The notes below the pieces were generated by a model. It saw only the letters and a list, made by a program, of their open reading frames with translations. It searched no databases and was not told where the DNA came from. A program made the translations under genes and the position numbers. This document shows, in pieces, positions 1-7,188 of a DNA stretch of 64,000 bases. Source of the stretch: Tuwongella immobilis (GTDB lineage Bacteria > Planctomycetota > Planctomycetia > Gemmatales > Gemmataceae); NCBI RefSeq assembly GCF_901538355.1, contig NZ_LR593887.1, positions 3,448,920 to 3,512,919 on the forward strand, given 5' to 3'. The number at the start of each line of letters is the position of its first letter. Within the stretch, counting starts at the first letter, position 1.

Positions 1-51
1 CGACTTGCCTACGTTAGGCCGTCCAACGATCGCTACGATCGGTCTTGCCAT
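1..51 (-). CDS. der: Ribosome-associated GTPase Der (EngA), N-terminal fragment cut by window edge
   Basis: Reading the minus strand from the ATG at 51 to the window edge gives MARPIVAIVGRPNVGKS. This is the canonical beginning of the first G domain of Der, with the P-loop GRPNVGKS complete. Der is a double-GTPase-domain factor needed for assembly of the large ribosomal subunit. A GGGGAGA ribosome-binding site sits 8 bases upstream of the ATG. The gene follows the SDR gene after 37 bases on the same strand, so the two are probably co-transcribed. Only 17 codons are visible; the remainder lies to the left of the window. Confidence 0.85.
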   Translation of the reverse strand, partial: MARPIVAIVGRPNVGKS

Positions 52-88
52 GGAAGTCGTCTCCCCGCCCCTCGCTGCTCGAGTTCGC

Positions 89-871
89 TCACCACAATGT
101 GTAACCCCCGTCCAGTACGAGAGTCGCACCCGTCATGTAATTGGATGCATCCGAGGCCAAATAGAGTGCCAACGGACCGATTTCTTTCGGTTCACCCGCG
201 CGTCCCATGGGGATACCGCTGGTGAAGGTTTCTTGCAATTCGGGCTTCTCGCGAAACCATTTGCGGTTCGGGTCGGTCAAAAACAATCCCGGAGCAATTG
301 CGTTGACTCGAATGTGGTAGCGTGCCCAATCGACGGCAAGCGAGCGAGTCAGCGACATCACCGCCGCTTTTGCTGTTTCGTAATGACGACCGAATATTCC
401 CTTGCTAACAATGATTCCCGCAATGGAGGCCACATTGATGATCGAGCCACCTTGCCCCCGCTGAATCATCATTCGCCCAACGTGCTGACACATTTGATAG
501 ACGCTGGTGAGGTTCAATTGGATCAGGGAATTCCAGTCGGCCAGACTCATTTCTTCGGTAGGAATATTCAGGCGGCGTCCGCCCACATTATTCACCAGGA
601 TGTCAAGGGGGCCAAAATCGCGTGCCAGCAATTCCCCAACTCGTTGTGCTTCATCCACTTGCCCCAAATCGCCGACAATCGTGTCCACCCGTCGACCCAA
701 TGCCGACAGTTCCGATTGCGCAGTTTGCAACGATTCGGCTTCGCGGCCAATCAGCACCAGATCCGCACCCGCCTCGGCGAGTGCCTGTGCCATCGCTCGG
801 CCCAATCCTCGGCTTCCCCCCGTGATACACGCACGGCGGCCATCCAACCGGAATGATGCGAAGACGTCCAT
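89..871 (-). CDS. SDR family NAD(P)-dependent oxidoreductase
   Basis: A 260-residue protein of classical short-chain dehydrogenase length. The Rossmann glycine motif TGGSRGLG is at residues 17-24, the structural NNVGG motif is near 94-98, and the catalytic triad reads Ser149, Tyr164 and Lys168 (YETAK). The C terminus LVLDGGYTLW is the usual end of the family. These enzymes reduce or oxidise carbonyl or hydroxyl groups with NAD(P)H; gluconate 5-dehydrogenase-like and 3-oxoacyl-ACP reductase-like members look similar, and the substrate cannot be told from the sequence. There is no signal peptide, so it is cytoplasmic. It is upstream of der on the same strand, with no obvious functional link to it. 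Confidence 0.9.
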   Translation of the reverse strand: MDVFASFRLDGRRACITGGSRGLGRAMAQALAEAGADLVLIGREAESLQTAQSELSALGRRVDTIVGDLGQVDEAQRVGELLARDFGPLDILVNNVGGRRLNIPTEEMSLADWNSLIQLNLTSVYQMCQHVGRMMIQRGQGGSIINVASIAGIIVSKGIFGRHYETAKAAVMSLTRSLAVDWARYHIRVNAIAPGLFLTDPNRKWFREKPELQETFTSGIPMGRAGEPKEIGPLALYLASDASNYMTGATLVLDGGYTLW

Positions 872-1047
872 GGGGATTTCCAGTCAATTGAGGAGAATCA
901 TTCAATCCAATTGCTGACTGGACACCGCTATCGTAGCATGCAATGGTGTTCCGGCCAGTCGATTTCTTCGGAATACGAGGGTTCCATGGGGTTCGCCCAC
1001 ATGGAAGATCAGTTTTGCCGAGTTTTCCAACCAGCACAGGCAACCGT

Positions 1048-1398
1048 ATGGCACGCTGCGATGAAGGATACCGCTGTCAAGTGTGTGGCGGGGATGTCGA
1101 ATCGATTTTGGATTCGGATCTGTACTTGGCGTACATTTTGGGTGAGATTCCGTTGCATCATTTGCATACGCTATCAGAATGTCACATCCGATGCAACCCG
1201 GCTCGTGCGCAATACATCGTCGATGAATCGTTTCCATCTGTGGAATGCACATCGCTGTTCGATAAGCGGTCTCTCGATCGGGACTACGTTTCGCAGCGTG
1301 AAAACGAAGTCACCCGAGCCTGGCGACGGCTGCAAGCCATCCCCCGACTCGGGCTCTCGGTTCCGGAATATCCCCTATCGGTGACTCCGGATCACTAA
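1048..1398 (+). CDS. Conserved small hypothetical protein with a CxxC motif
   Basis: A 116-residue protein starting at the ATG at 1048 (MARCDEGYRCQVCGGDVESI). The frame is open further upstream to 943, but the start at MARCDEGY is preferred because the upstream residues look like untranslated sequence. Cysteines at residues 4, 10 and 13 (C-x5-C-x2-C) followed later by HxxCNP suggest a small metal-binding or structural knuckle. The rest is acidic-basic mixed, soluble and without membrane segments; the tail contains RAWRRLQAIP. I do not recognise a function. It stands alone between two minus-strand units, ending 15 bases from the stop of the facing PQQ gene. Confidence 0.7.
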   Translation: MARCDEGYRCQVCGGDVESILDSDLYLAYILGEIPLHHLHTLSECHIRCNPARAQYIVDESFPSVECTSLFDKRSLDRDYVSQRENEVTRAWRRLQAIPRLGLSVPEYPLSVTPDH

Positions 1399-1413
1399 GA
1401 CGATTCAATCAAC

Positions 1414-2613
1414 TTACTTCGTTTTGCCAATGGCATACAGTTTGTTGCGAGACCGCAAGAGAATCGTCCCTTCCGCAATCGCCGGAGTCGCCAGAATCGC
1501 GTCCTTCAGGTCGTTCGTGGCCAGCACTTCGGCTTTCTCGCCCGGCTCCACCACGTAGGTCACGCCATCTTCGTTGACGGCATAGATTTTGCCATCCGCG
1601 GCGACCGGTGTGGCATGGAACTTCCCTTTCAATCGCTCTTGCCAGAGAATCTTGCCATCGGCCAGGCTGGCACAAATCAACACGCCGGTCGAGTTGATGC
1701 TGTACACAAAGTTCCCATAGACCAACGGCGACGACATGTTGCTGCGCAGTTGCGGCGCCTTCCAGAGCGTCTTCGGTTCTTGACCGGCCTTTGCATCGAC
1801 CGCGACCACGCCATTGGCGGGGACGATCAGCACACCGGCGGCCACCAGCGGACTCGGAATGCTACCGACGCCCTCGCCCTTGAACTTCCAGCGTTCTTTG
1901 CCCGACGAGATGTCGTAGCCCACCACGCCATCTCCGGACGCGAACACCACTTCCGTCACGCCTTCGCTGGTGCGCAGCACCGGAGTGACCCAGTTTGTTT
2001 CGCGGGGCCGTTTGACCTTCCAAATGTTTTGGCCATAGCGCGTATCGACCGCAGACAGGAACGAATCGCCCGTGTTATCCATCGGCACGATCAGCGAGCC
2101 TTCCCACAGAATCGGGGACGAGGCCATGCCGACTTGGTTGGCAATTGCCGGGTAGTCATTGGCCAATGCCCGAGTCCACTTCAGTTCGCCGGTGAGCGAG
2201 AAGGCCACCAGATCGCCCGTCGCAAACAGCGCATACACGCCATTGGCATCGACCGCCGGAGTGGGTGCCGCCATCGCCGTCATCGGATGACAACCCGTGG
2301 CCCCAGTCGCCCAAATCTGGCGGGACCAGAGTTGCTTGCCGTCTTTGAGCGAATAGCAACTCACGATCAAACGATCCCGTTTGATTCCGGAATTCGAGGT
2401 GATGAACACCCGATCGCCCCAGACGACCGGCGAAGAAACACCGTCGCCGGGAAGATCCGCCACCCAGGCGACGTTCTTCGATTGGGACCAGGATTCGGGG
2501 AGGTTCTTCTCGGCGGAAACGCCGTTCCCTTCCGGCCCACGGAATTGATTCCAGTCCGCTGCCAGCAGAGTTGCCGGCGCGAGCATCAGACAGAATCCAA
2601 GCAACGAACGCAT
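1414..2613 (-). CDS. Secreted PQQ-binding-like beta-propeller repeat protein
   Basis: A 399-residue protein with a clear Sec signal peptide (MRSLLGFCLMLAPATLLAA) followed by DWNQFRGPEGNGVS, the typical N-terminal Trp-rich first blade of planctomycete PQQ-like propellers. Repeats of the form G-x-W-x-x-(D/N/S), such as DGKQLWSRQ, GQNIWKVKR, SGKERWKFKG and DGKILWQERL, mark successive blades across the whole length. There is no dehydrogenase-specific domain, so it is more likely a binding or scaffolding propeller than a quinoprotein enzyme. A GGAG site lies 9 bases before the ATG at 2613. It is last in the minus-strand group starting at 6543 and follows the HEAT-like gene by 36 bases. Confidence 0.85.
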   Translation of the reverse strand: MRSLLGFCLMLAPATLLAADWNQFRGPEGNGVSAEKNLPESWSQSKNVAWVADLPGDGVSSPVVWGDRVFITSNSGIKRDRLIVSCYSLKDGKQLWSRQIWATGATGCHPMTAMAAPTPAVDANGVYALFATGDLVAFSLTGELKWTRALANDYPAIANQVGMASSPILWEGSLIVPMDNTGDSFLSAVDTRYGQNIWKVKRPRETNWVTPVLRTSEGVTEVVFASGDGVVGYDISSGKERWKFKGEGVGSIPSPLVAAGVLIVPANGVVAVDAKAGQEPKTLWKAPQLRSNMSSPLVYGNFVYSINSTGVLICASLADGKILWQERLKGKFHATPVAADGKIYAVNEDGVTYVVEPGEKAEVLATNDLKDAILATPAIAEGTILLRSRNKLYAIGKTK

Positions 2614-2649
2614 GCGATCATTCTCCAGGATAAGTCGAAGCCAACCGCC

Positions 2650-3792
2650 TTAGCGAGGCAACAATTTGAACGGAACTTTTCCACCCGTCTCGTCGGAAAT
2701 CCGCAGTTGAAACTGCCAGCGTTGGGCCCACGATTGGGTCTGTTCGTTCTGGCAGACTTTGATCAGGATTTCGTTGCGTCCCGGCTTCAGTACCCCGCGG
2801 CCGATGTACTGATCCATCTCTTCGCCATGGTGGTATTCTTCGCGGGCATAGATTTGCTTGCCGTTCAGGAAGATCACCACGGCGTTGATGCTGCCGACTC
2901 GCAATTCGACGGGCTGTTCGGTGGGCGATTCCACGGCGGCGAAGGCGTAGGCTACCGCGCCTTTGAATTTGCCCAATTCCTTGTTCAAATCGACACTGCC
3001 GAATGCGTCAGAAGTCGATTTCTGCACCCATTCCACCGGCTTGCCTTCTTTGCCAATCGGCTTCGCATCCAGATCGACCTTCTCTTCCGGGGCATACGGC
3101 TTGGCAAATCCCGCGCCTTGCACATTGTCAAACGGAGCGATCAACCACCACGAGGTGATGAAATTGAAATGCTCGGTGAGGTTCTTTTTCACCCCCATCG
3201 GCTCCAATTTCTTGGCGATTGCTTGCACTTGGTCCAAGTCGCGGGCCACTTCGAAGAGTTTCTCCAGATCGGCTTTGGTCTCTTCGGCGGGCTTCTTTTC
3301 CAATTTGCGGAGTGCCTGTTCGATCGCATCGCGGCGCAATTCGTTGGAGCGATCGTTGAGCATTCCGGCCAGCAATGTCTCTTTCAGGTCCGGCTTGCGA
3401 TCGACGATCAACTCAAATGCCAATCGTCGGGCGGCGGGCAGATTCTTGGTTTCCTTCAGGAACGCCATCAACTCCGCTTCGGGCAGATCCTTCTTGGCGG
3501 TGCGGGCATTCTCCGAAATCGCATCCACGATGGTATGAATATAGTTCGCGGCAATCGGATTGGCTTGATTCAGGGCTTGCAACAGGGCGGGAATGGCTTC
3601 GGGCCCTTGACCGACAAGTTCCTTCCAGGCCACTGCGGCTTCGGCGCTGCCGCTCGCTTCGTTCTTGATATCCAGAATCCGCTTGATCCAAGTTGCGGAA
3701 TCGGCGGCGTGACTGACGCTGCTGAGCATCACGGTCGCCGCGACGCACCACCCCCACGCCAACGTCGTTCGCGTGATTGGTCGCATGGTCAT
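2650..3792 (-). CDS. Secreted HEAT-like repeat protein
   Basis: A 380-residue protein. The ATG at 3792 is chosen over an upstream GTG at 3807 because GGAGAG sits 8 bases before it. The N terminus (MTMRPITRTTLAWGWCVAAT...VSHA) is a signal peptide. The middle (about residues 40-190) is helical with repeated alpha-hairpin units and hydrophobic spacing like HEAT/armadillo repeats (LLQALNQANPIAANYIHTI). The C-terminal third is beta-rich with NGKQIYAREEYHHGEEMDQY and ends with a jelly-roll-like segment similar to carbohydrate- or PA14-like sandwich domains. Function unknown; its neighbour is a secreted propeller, so a periplasmic partnership is possible but not shown. Confidence 0.7.
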   Translation of the reverse strand: MTMRPITRTTLAWGWCVAATVMLSSVSHAADSATWIKRILDIKNEASGSAEAAVAWKELVGQGPEAIPALLQALNQANPIAANYIHTIVDAISENARTAKKDLPEAELMAFLKETKNLPAARRLAFELIVDRKPDLKETLLAGMLNDRSNELRRDAIEQALRKLEKKPAEETKADLEKLFEVARDLDQVQAIAKKLEPMGVKKNLTEHFNFITSWWLIAPFDNVQGAGFAKPYAPEEKVDLDAKPIGKEGKPVEWVQKSTSDAFGSVDLNKELGKFKGAVAYAFAAVESPTEQPVELRVGSINAVVIFLNGKQIYAREEYHHGEEMDQYIGRGVLKPGRNEILIKVCQNEQTQSWAQRWQFQLRISDETGGKVPFKLLPR

Positions 3793-3879
3793 GTTGACTC
3801 TCTCCACGGGAAATGGGTCCCTATCTACCGCGTTCCAGGGTAGCGGATTGGAACTCGAATGTCACGCGGGAAACCCGAC

Positions 3880-4575
3880 TCAATTCAATGGCAATCGACC
3901 GGGTGGAGATGCCGAAATGGTCTCAGTTTGGGCATCGAGTTGATCACGCAGGGAACGAAAATATTCCGTCAATTCATCGGATCCGGCGACGCTGCCTCGG
4001 CTACAGCCACCTGTGGAGCATCCCCCACCCGATGATGAGCCGCAACTGCTGCATCCGCCGGATGATGCGCTACCGCAGCCGGGTTTGCCGCAGCCTTTGG
4101 TTTCGGGTTCGGTCAACCGTTCTGCCGGCAAGCGTCGATGATCTTCAACCAGGATTCGCCGCGAGCCATTCGCGCACAGCGATTCCAAGGATGGGGAAAG
4201 ATCGCAATCCGCCCATGGGAGCAAGTGCAGCACGACCGTCTGATCGTCGAGCAATGATTCGGAATCGAGACACGCCACCGGCAACCCGGCACGTTCGACA
4301 TGTTGTTCGAATTCCGCAAGCAGTTGACTGGCTTGATGTTGCAATGATTGCGACAGGGCATGATCCGCTTCCGTCGCGGATCGCAAAATCGGTCGAACGG
4401 TGCCGCTCGCCTGCGGTGGTAACTCCAATTCGCAGCGAACGACACCGAGTTCGACTCCTCGTTCGGATTCGATCACAACCGTCTGATCTCGTTGGAGTAC
4501 GGTCGGACCTTCCCAGCCGAATCGGCCGAGAAAGCCCGACTTGCCGAATTCAACCAAGAACAGACGAATAGCCAT
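3880..4575 (-). CDS. PSP1-domain protein with cysteine-rich C-terminal tail
   Basis: A 231-residue protein. Residues 1-75 contain FGKSGFLGRFGWEG and the PSP1 signature-like stretch QTVVIESERGVELGVVRC. In Bacillus the related RicT (YaaT) works in an RNA-processing and phosphorelay complex that carries iron-sulfur clusters. The match to PSP1 covers only part of the usual domain. Residues about 160-195 form a low-complexity Gly/Ser segment with six cysteines (KGCGKPGC, GGCSSCG, GGGCSTGGC), possibly a metal-binding tail. It lies 6 bases downstream of the TPR/YggX-like gene and is surely in the same transcript, which fits a shared role in iron or Fe-S handling, although that is inference. Confidence 0.7.
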   Translation of the reverse strand: MAIRLFLVEFGKSGFLGRFGWEGPTVLQRDQTVVIESERGVELGVVRCELELPPQASGTVRPILRSATEADHALSQSLQHQASQLLAEFEQHVERAGLPVACLDSESLLDDQTVVLHLLPWADCDLSPSLESLCANGSRRILVEDHRRLPAERLTEPETKGCGKPGCGSASSGGCSSCGSSSGGGCSTGGCSRGSVAGSDELTEYFRSLRDQLDAQTETISASPPGRLPLN

Positions 4576-4581
4576 CGGTCA

Positions 4582-5274
4582 TCATCCTTGTGCCGGAGGT
4601 GTGCCGCCTTCGGTGACATTCAACGAGGTGGTGGCGGTGGCAGGCGTGGCTTCTTCGAATCCGAAGAAATCGCGCATGTATTTGTCGTATTCGCCTTGGC
4701 CGAAATCGGTGGACAGGTCGAGACGCAACTCGTTGATCACTTTGATTGACTGATTCTTGAACCAGTCGTTCCAGCAATCCGCACAGATTTCGTCGAAGAT
4801 CCGCTTGCCGATTGCGTCGGGAATCGGCGGATTCATCAATCCGCGTGCCCGCTTTCCGTATGGGCAAACCGGCCGCTTGCACTTGAAGCCGGTGCCGCCC
4901 GGTCCAATGGTATCCTCTTCTTCGGCAGCCGCGGTTTCAACTTGCGGCAGCGGTTGCCCCAACTTGACGAGCAGTTTGCCCATCTCGTCGCGCGGCATCT
5001 TGTCGCCCCGACCATGGGCCACCGTGTAGCCTTTGGTCAGCGTTTCAGTCGCTTCCGCGGTGCGATCCAAATGGATCAGCGCTTCGCCGAGCAATTGGTA
5101 CACCTTGGAGAAATTCGGCTCCAATTCCAACGTGCGGCGAAAGGATGCCACCGCTTCGTCGATCTGACCATCTTCCATCAACAACTGGCCCAGTCGAAAG
5201 TGGCCCAATTCGTTGTCGGGGTCATCGGTGGACATTTTTCGGAATTGCGCGATGCGGTCTTTCAGGGCGCTCAT
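4582..5274 (-). CDS. TPR protein fused to Fe(2+)-trafficking (YggX-like) domain
   Basis: A 230-residue protein. The ATG at 5274 is preferred to the longer frame because AAAGGA lies 7 bases upstream. Residues about 15-110 carry tetratricopeptide repeats (LGHFRLGQLLMEDGQIDEA, KVYQLLGEALIHLDRTAEA). The C-terminal part, from IPDAIGKRIFDEICADCWND to YMRDFFGFE, aligns with the small bacterial protein YggX (oxidative damage protection / Fe(2+) trafficking), including the GKRI-x-EI-x-W-x-W pattern and the INE motif. YggX is normally about 90 residues and stand-alone, so this is a domain fusion. It precedes the PSP1-type gene by 6 bases. Confidence 0.8.
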   Translation of the reverse strand: MSALKDRIAQFRKMSTDDPDNELGHFRLGQLLMEDGQIDEAVASFRRTLELEPNFSKVYQLLGEALIHLDRTAEATETLTKGYTVAHGRGDKMPRDEMGKLLVKLGQPLPQVETAAAEEEDTIGPGGTGFKCKRPVCPYGKRARGLMNPPIPDAIGKRIFDEICADCWNDWFKNQSIKVINELRLDLSTDFGQGEYDKYMRDFFGFEEATPATATTSLNVTEGGTPPAQG

Positions 5275-5366
5275 CGGTCGTTCCTTTAAGGATGCAAAAC
5301 GTCCCACCCAGCGCGAAAATCGGCTGAGAAGGACGTCGAGGACTTCAAGGGTAATGGTCGAATCCG

Positions 5367-6167
5367 TCAGTTGACGGGCGTCACCACGATCGGAAGTTCG
5401 ACGACATCCGATTTGTTAGTGAGTTTGTCGACCGCTTTCAACCGAACGCGATATTTCCCTTCCCGGTTGAACGGGAGCATGAAGCGCATCGGCACGCCGG
5501 TATCCTTCTCATCAATCCCCTTATTCACCGTCAACACCGTGGGCTTGGAGACCATATTTCCTTCGGTATCCATGGCTTCCATGGTCACTTCCAGGTTGGG
5601 TTGCTTGTCCGTTCCCGAACGCGCAAATTCCACCACAGCGAAATGCAGCCAAATGCGCTGACCGACCTGCCCCGACAGCGGAGCGGGCACTTCGGCCTTG
5701 GGATCATAGGTCGTGAACAACGACACGATGCCGAATTCGCGAGGCTTGACGGTGAAGCGTTCTTCTAGCGTCTTGCTGACCTTGGAGACGCGATCGGTGA
5801 TGGTGAGCTTCAGCACATATCCGCCCGGCTCTTGTTCCAGCGGAATGGCGACATAGGCACGAGCGGGCAGTACGGTTCCGCCCAATGGAAGATAGTCGCT
5901 GTTGTCGGCAGGTTTTTGCTCGAAAATTTTCGTCCCTTTTTCCGAGGCCACTTCCATGCCCATGCTGTACGAGACTTTGCCTGTGGCATCGACGGCAACG
6001 CCAGCAATATCAAACGACAAGAAGTAGGTGTCGCCCGGCTTCAGCGGGGCTTTGCCACGGGCCGGTCCAAATTCGCCAATCGTCGAGCGAACATTCTGGA
6101 GAGTCAACTCGCTCGCCTGAGCGGGGGCGAGCATCAACATGCCCATCAATGCCAATTCATTCAGCAT
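5367..6167 (-). CDS. Secreted hypothetical protein with beta-sandwich-like composition
   Basis: A 266-residue protein with start at the ATG at 6167, supported by AAAGGA upstream; a longer reading to 6194 lacks support. The first 18 residues (MLNELALMGMLMLAPAQA) are a signal peptide. The mature part is rich in beta-strand-type sequence (GGYVLKLTITDRVSKVSKT, YRVRLKAVDKLTNKSDVVEL) and resembles two or three Ig-like or carbohydrate-binding-like sandwiches. No catalytic motif is visible and I do not recognise a family. It is upstream of the TPR/YggX-like gene by about 90 bases on the same strand. Confidence 0.65.
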   Translation of the reverse strand: MLNELALMGMLMLAPAQASELTLQNVRSTIGEFGPARGKAPLKPGDTYFLSFDIAGVAVDATGKVSYSMGMEVASEKGTKIFEQKPADNSDYLPLGGTVLPARAYVAIPLEQEPGGYVLKLTITDRVSKVSKTLEERFTVKPREFGIVSLFTTYDPKAEVPAPLSGQVGQRIWLHFAVVEFARSGTDKQPNLEVTMEAMDTEGNMVSKPTVLTVNKGIDEKDTGVPMRFMLPFNREGKYRVRLKAVDKLTNKSDVVELPIVVTPVN

Positions 6168-6261
6168 GGCGGATCCTTTCCGAGAGCAAACCATCTCCCC
6201 GCGCGTGCGGGATTTCTCCTATTGTGCCCAGGATTCGCCATTTCGACCAGTCGAACTTGCA

Positions 6262-6543
6262 TCACGATCCAGACGGCTTGTCTGCTGCATCCAATCCTTG
6301 CTGAATCGCCCGGAACGGAGCCAGCACAAATCCCACCACCGCCCCCAACAGTCCCGATGCCAATAGCAGTTGATCCCGCGTGTACGGTTGCAGTTCCACA
6401 ACCTCCTCGTTGAAGGCAACATAGACCAATCCGAACGCGGCAATCGTGAGAATCACAATCGACAACCCCAACAGCATCCGAAACAGGGAATACCCCAAGA
6501 GCATTCCAACGGCGCAGATCACCATTCCGATTGCCGTCAGCAT
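6262..6543 (-). CDS. Small inner-membrane protein
   Basis: A 93-residue protein starting MLTAIGMVICAVGMLLGYSL; GGGAG is 8 bases upstream of the ATG at 6543. The frame continues upstream to 6639 but the added residues are hydrophilic and unlike a natural N terminus. Three hydrophobic segments are visible: about residues 2-20, 22-42 and 58-77. The ending FRAIQQGLDAADKPSGS is cytoplasmic-like. Function unknown. It is first in the minus-strand series running to 1414 and its 5' flank is the AT-richer region with the mini-gene and tRNA. Confidence 0.6.
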   Translation of the reverse strand: MLTAIGMVICAVGMLLGYSLFRMLLGLSIVILTIAAFGLVYVAFNEEVVELQPYTRDQLLLASGLLGAVVGFVLAPFRAIQQGLDAADKPSGS

Positions 6544-6727
6544 ATCTGGCTCCCGATTCCAGGAATGATTCCTGGGCACATCTCGCAGAACGCAAACTCC
6601 CATACGATTGTGAACGATGTTCTTGCCAAAAGTTGACAAATCTTGGCATTTTCTTTTCGGATTTCCGCGACGATTTCCCCTCTCCCGAAATTCGATGTCG
6701 ATTTTGTGAATCTCGGACGATTTTGGT

Positions 6728-6756
6728 TTGCATTCGTCTCAAATACCGGGTACTGT
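6728..6756 (+). promoter_or_regulatory. Candidate sigma-70 promoter for the 26-codon gene
   Basis: TTGCAT at 6728-6733 and TACTGT at 6751-6756 are separated by 17 bases. The -35 element is a fair match and the -10 a weak one (3 of 6). Its value comes mostly from context: it sits in an AT-rich stretch directly before a Shine-Dalgarno, a small reading frame and a terminator-like hairpin. Confidence 0.3.
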
Positions 6757-6821
6757 ATTAATAGAGGTTGGGCGAACGTGGCCCGACGGACAGAAGGCTC
6801 GATGTCATTCGGAGGTCCCAA

Positions 6822-6902
6822 ATGAATATCGGGTTGGCCTTTTGTAAAGGAGGTGATCCAGTGGATTGTAGTAGTTCTGGGAACCAGGTGCGGCTGATCT
6901 GA
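6822..6902 (+). CDS. Candidate 26-residue small protein containing the 16S-tail complement
   Basis: An ATG at 6822 preceded by GGAGG at 6811-6815 (spacing 6) opens a 26-codon frame that begins MNIGLAFCKGGDP and ends GNQVRLI, stop TGA at 6900-6902. Codons 9-13 are encoded by AAAGGAGGTGATCCAG (6846-6861), an exact complement of the conserved 3' end of bacterial 16S rRNA and thus a perfect anti-SD target inside the frame; it would also serve a second in-frame GTG start at 6861. The ATG overlaps the stop of an upstream 7-codon frame (ATG at 6801, ATGA junction). A stem-loop with T-tract follows at 6941-6992. The two cysteines and lack of hydrophobic segment do not point to a known family. It could instead be a regulatory RNA or a remnant of rRNA sequence. 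Confidence 0.4.
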   Translation: MNIGLAFCKGGDPVDCSSSGNQVRLI

Positions 6903-6907
6903 TGCCG

Positions 6908-6924
6908 CTGACGTGCTGCGTCAG
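6908..6924 (+). repeat. Short hairpin directly after the mini-gene stop
   Basis: CTGACG (6908-6913) and CGTCAG (6919-6924) form a perfect 6-bp stem with a TGCTG loop, starting 5 bases after the stop codon of the 26-codon frame. It could protect or shape the transcript. Confidence 0.5.
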
Positions 6925-6940
6925 TGCAGCCGCGATAAAG

Positions 6941-6992
6941 AAACGGTCGGGTGACGCGATTTTCTCGCTGATCCCGGCCGTTTCTGCTTTTT
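6941..6992 (+). terminator. Rho-independent terminator of the mini-gene unit
   Basis: AAACGGTCGGG (6941-6951) pairs with CCCGGCCGTTT (6973-6983) as an 11-bp stem with one G-U pair and a 21-base loop, followed after four bases by TTTTT (6988-6992). The orientation fits a plus-strand transcript from about 6760. Confidence 0.55.
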
Positions 6993-7044
6993 CGGAGATT
7001 GGTCGATTCCGAAGTCGACTCCGAATCCGCTCCAGAAATGAACA

Positions 7045-7070
7045 CAACTCACGCGGTCAGGCATGAGTTG
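7045..7070 (-). terminator. Hairpin downstream of the tRNA-like gene
   Basis: CAACTCA (7045-7051) and TGAGTTG (7064-7070) form a perfect 7-bp stem with a 12-base loop. On the minus strand it begins 5 bases after the tRNA 3' end and is followed by a moderately T-rich TGTTCATTT. It may end or process the tRNA transcript. Confidence 0.45.
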
Positions 7071-7075
7071 CGAAG

Positions 7076-7148
7076 AATCCCCAAGAGGATTCGAACCTCT
7101 GTTTTAGCCCGAGAGAGCTAACGTCCTAAGCCACTAGACGATGGGGAC
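7076..7148 (-). tRNA. tRNA-Glu-like gene, anticodon probably CTC, with 8-nt anticodon loop
   Basis: On the minus strand the body reads as tRNA-Glu: acceptor GTCCCCA with TGGGGAT (one G-U pair at the end), D arm GTCT...GGAC, and T arm AGAGG-TTCGAAT-CCTCT. The anticodon stem TTAGC/GCTAA is perfect only if the loop is 8 nt (TCTCTCGG, 7116-7109); the variable region then has only three bases (AAC). Keeping a 7-nt loop breaks three of the five stem pairs. With U33 in its normal place relative to the anticodon, the anticodon is CTC (7113-7111), consistent with the Glu body; a TCT reading would lack U33. The discriminator position is U and no CCA is encoded. It may be functional, a non-standard decoder, or a decaying copy. 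Confidence 0.65.
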
Positions 7149-7188
7149 GACTGCATTAAAGGGCATCCCCGGCATTCTGTCAACCAGT

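Noticed and set aside
1615-3843. 742-codon open frame on the plus strand
   Set aside because: It runs across two minus-strand genes with signal peptides and propeller/HEAT features; its composition (His/Arg-rich) is typical of antisense frames in GC-rich DNA.
6846-6861. 16S rRNA gene 3' end on the minus strand
   Set aside because: Only 16 bases match; the sequence before (minus strand) lacks helix 45 and other 16S sequence, so no rRNA gene is present. The match is reported instead as a feature of the mini-gene.
6758-7045. Minus-strand 80-95-codon frames before the tRNA
   Set aside because: They cross the hairpins and mini-gene, have no ribosome-binding site and no protein-like pattern.
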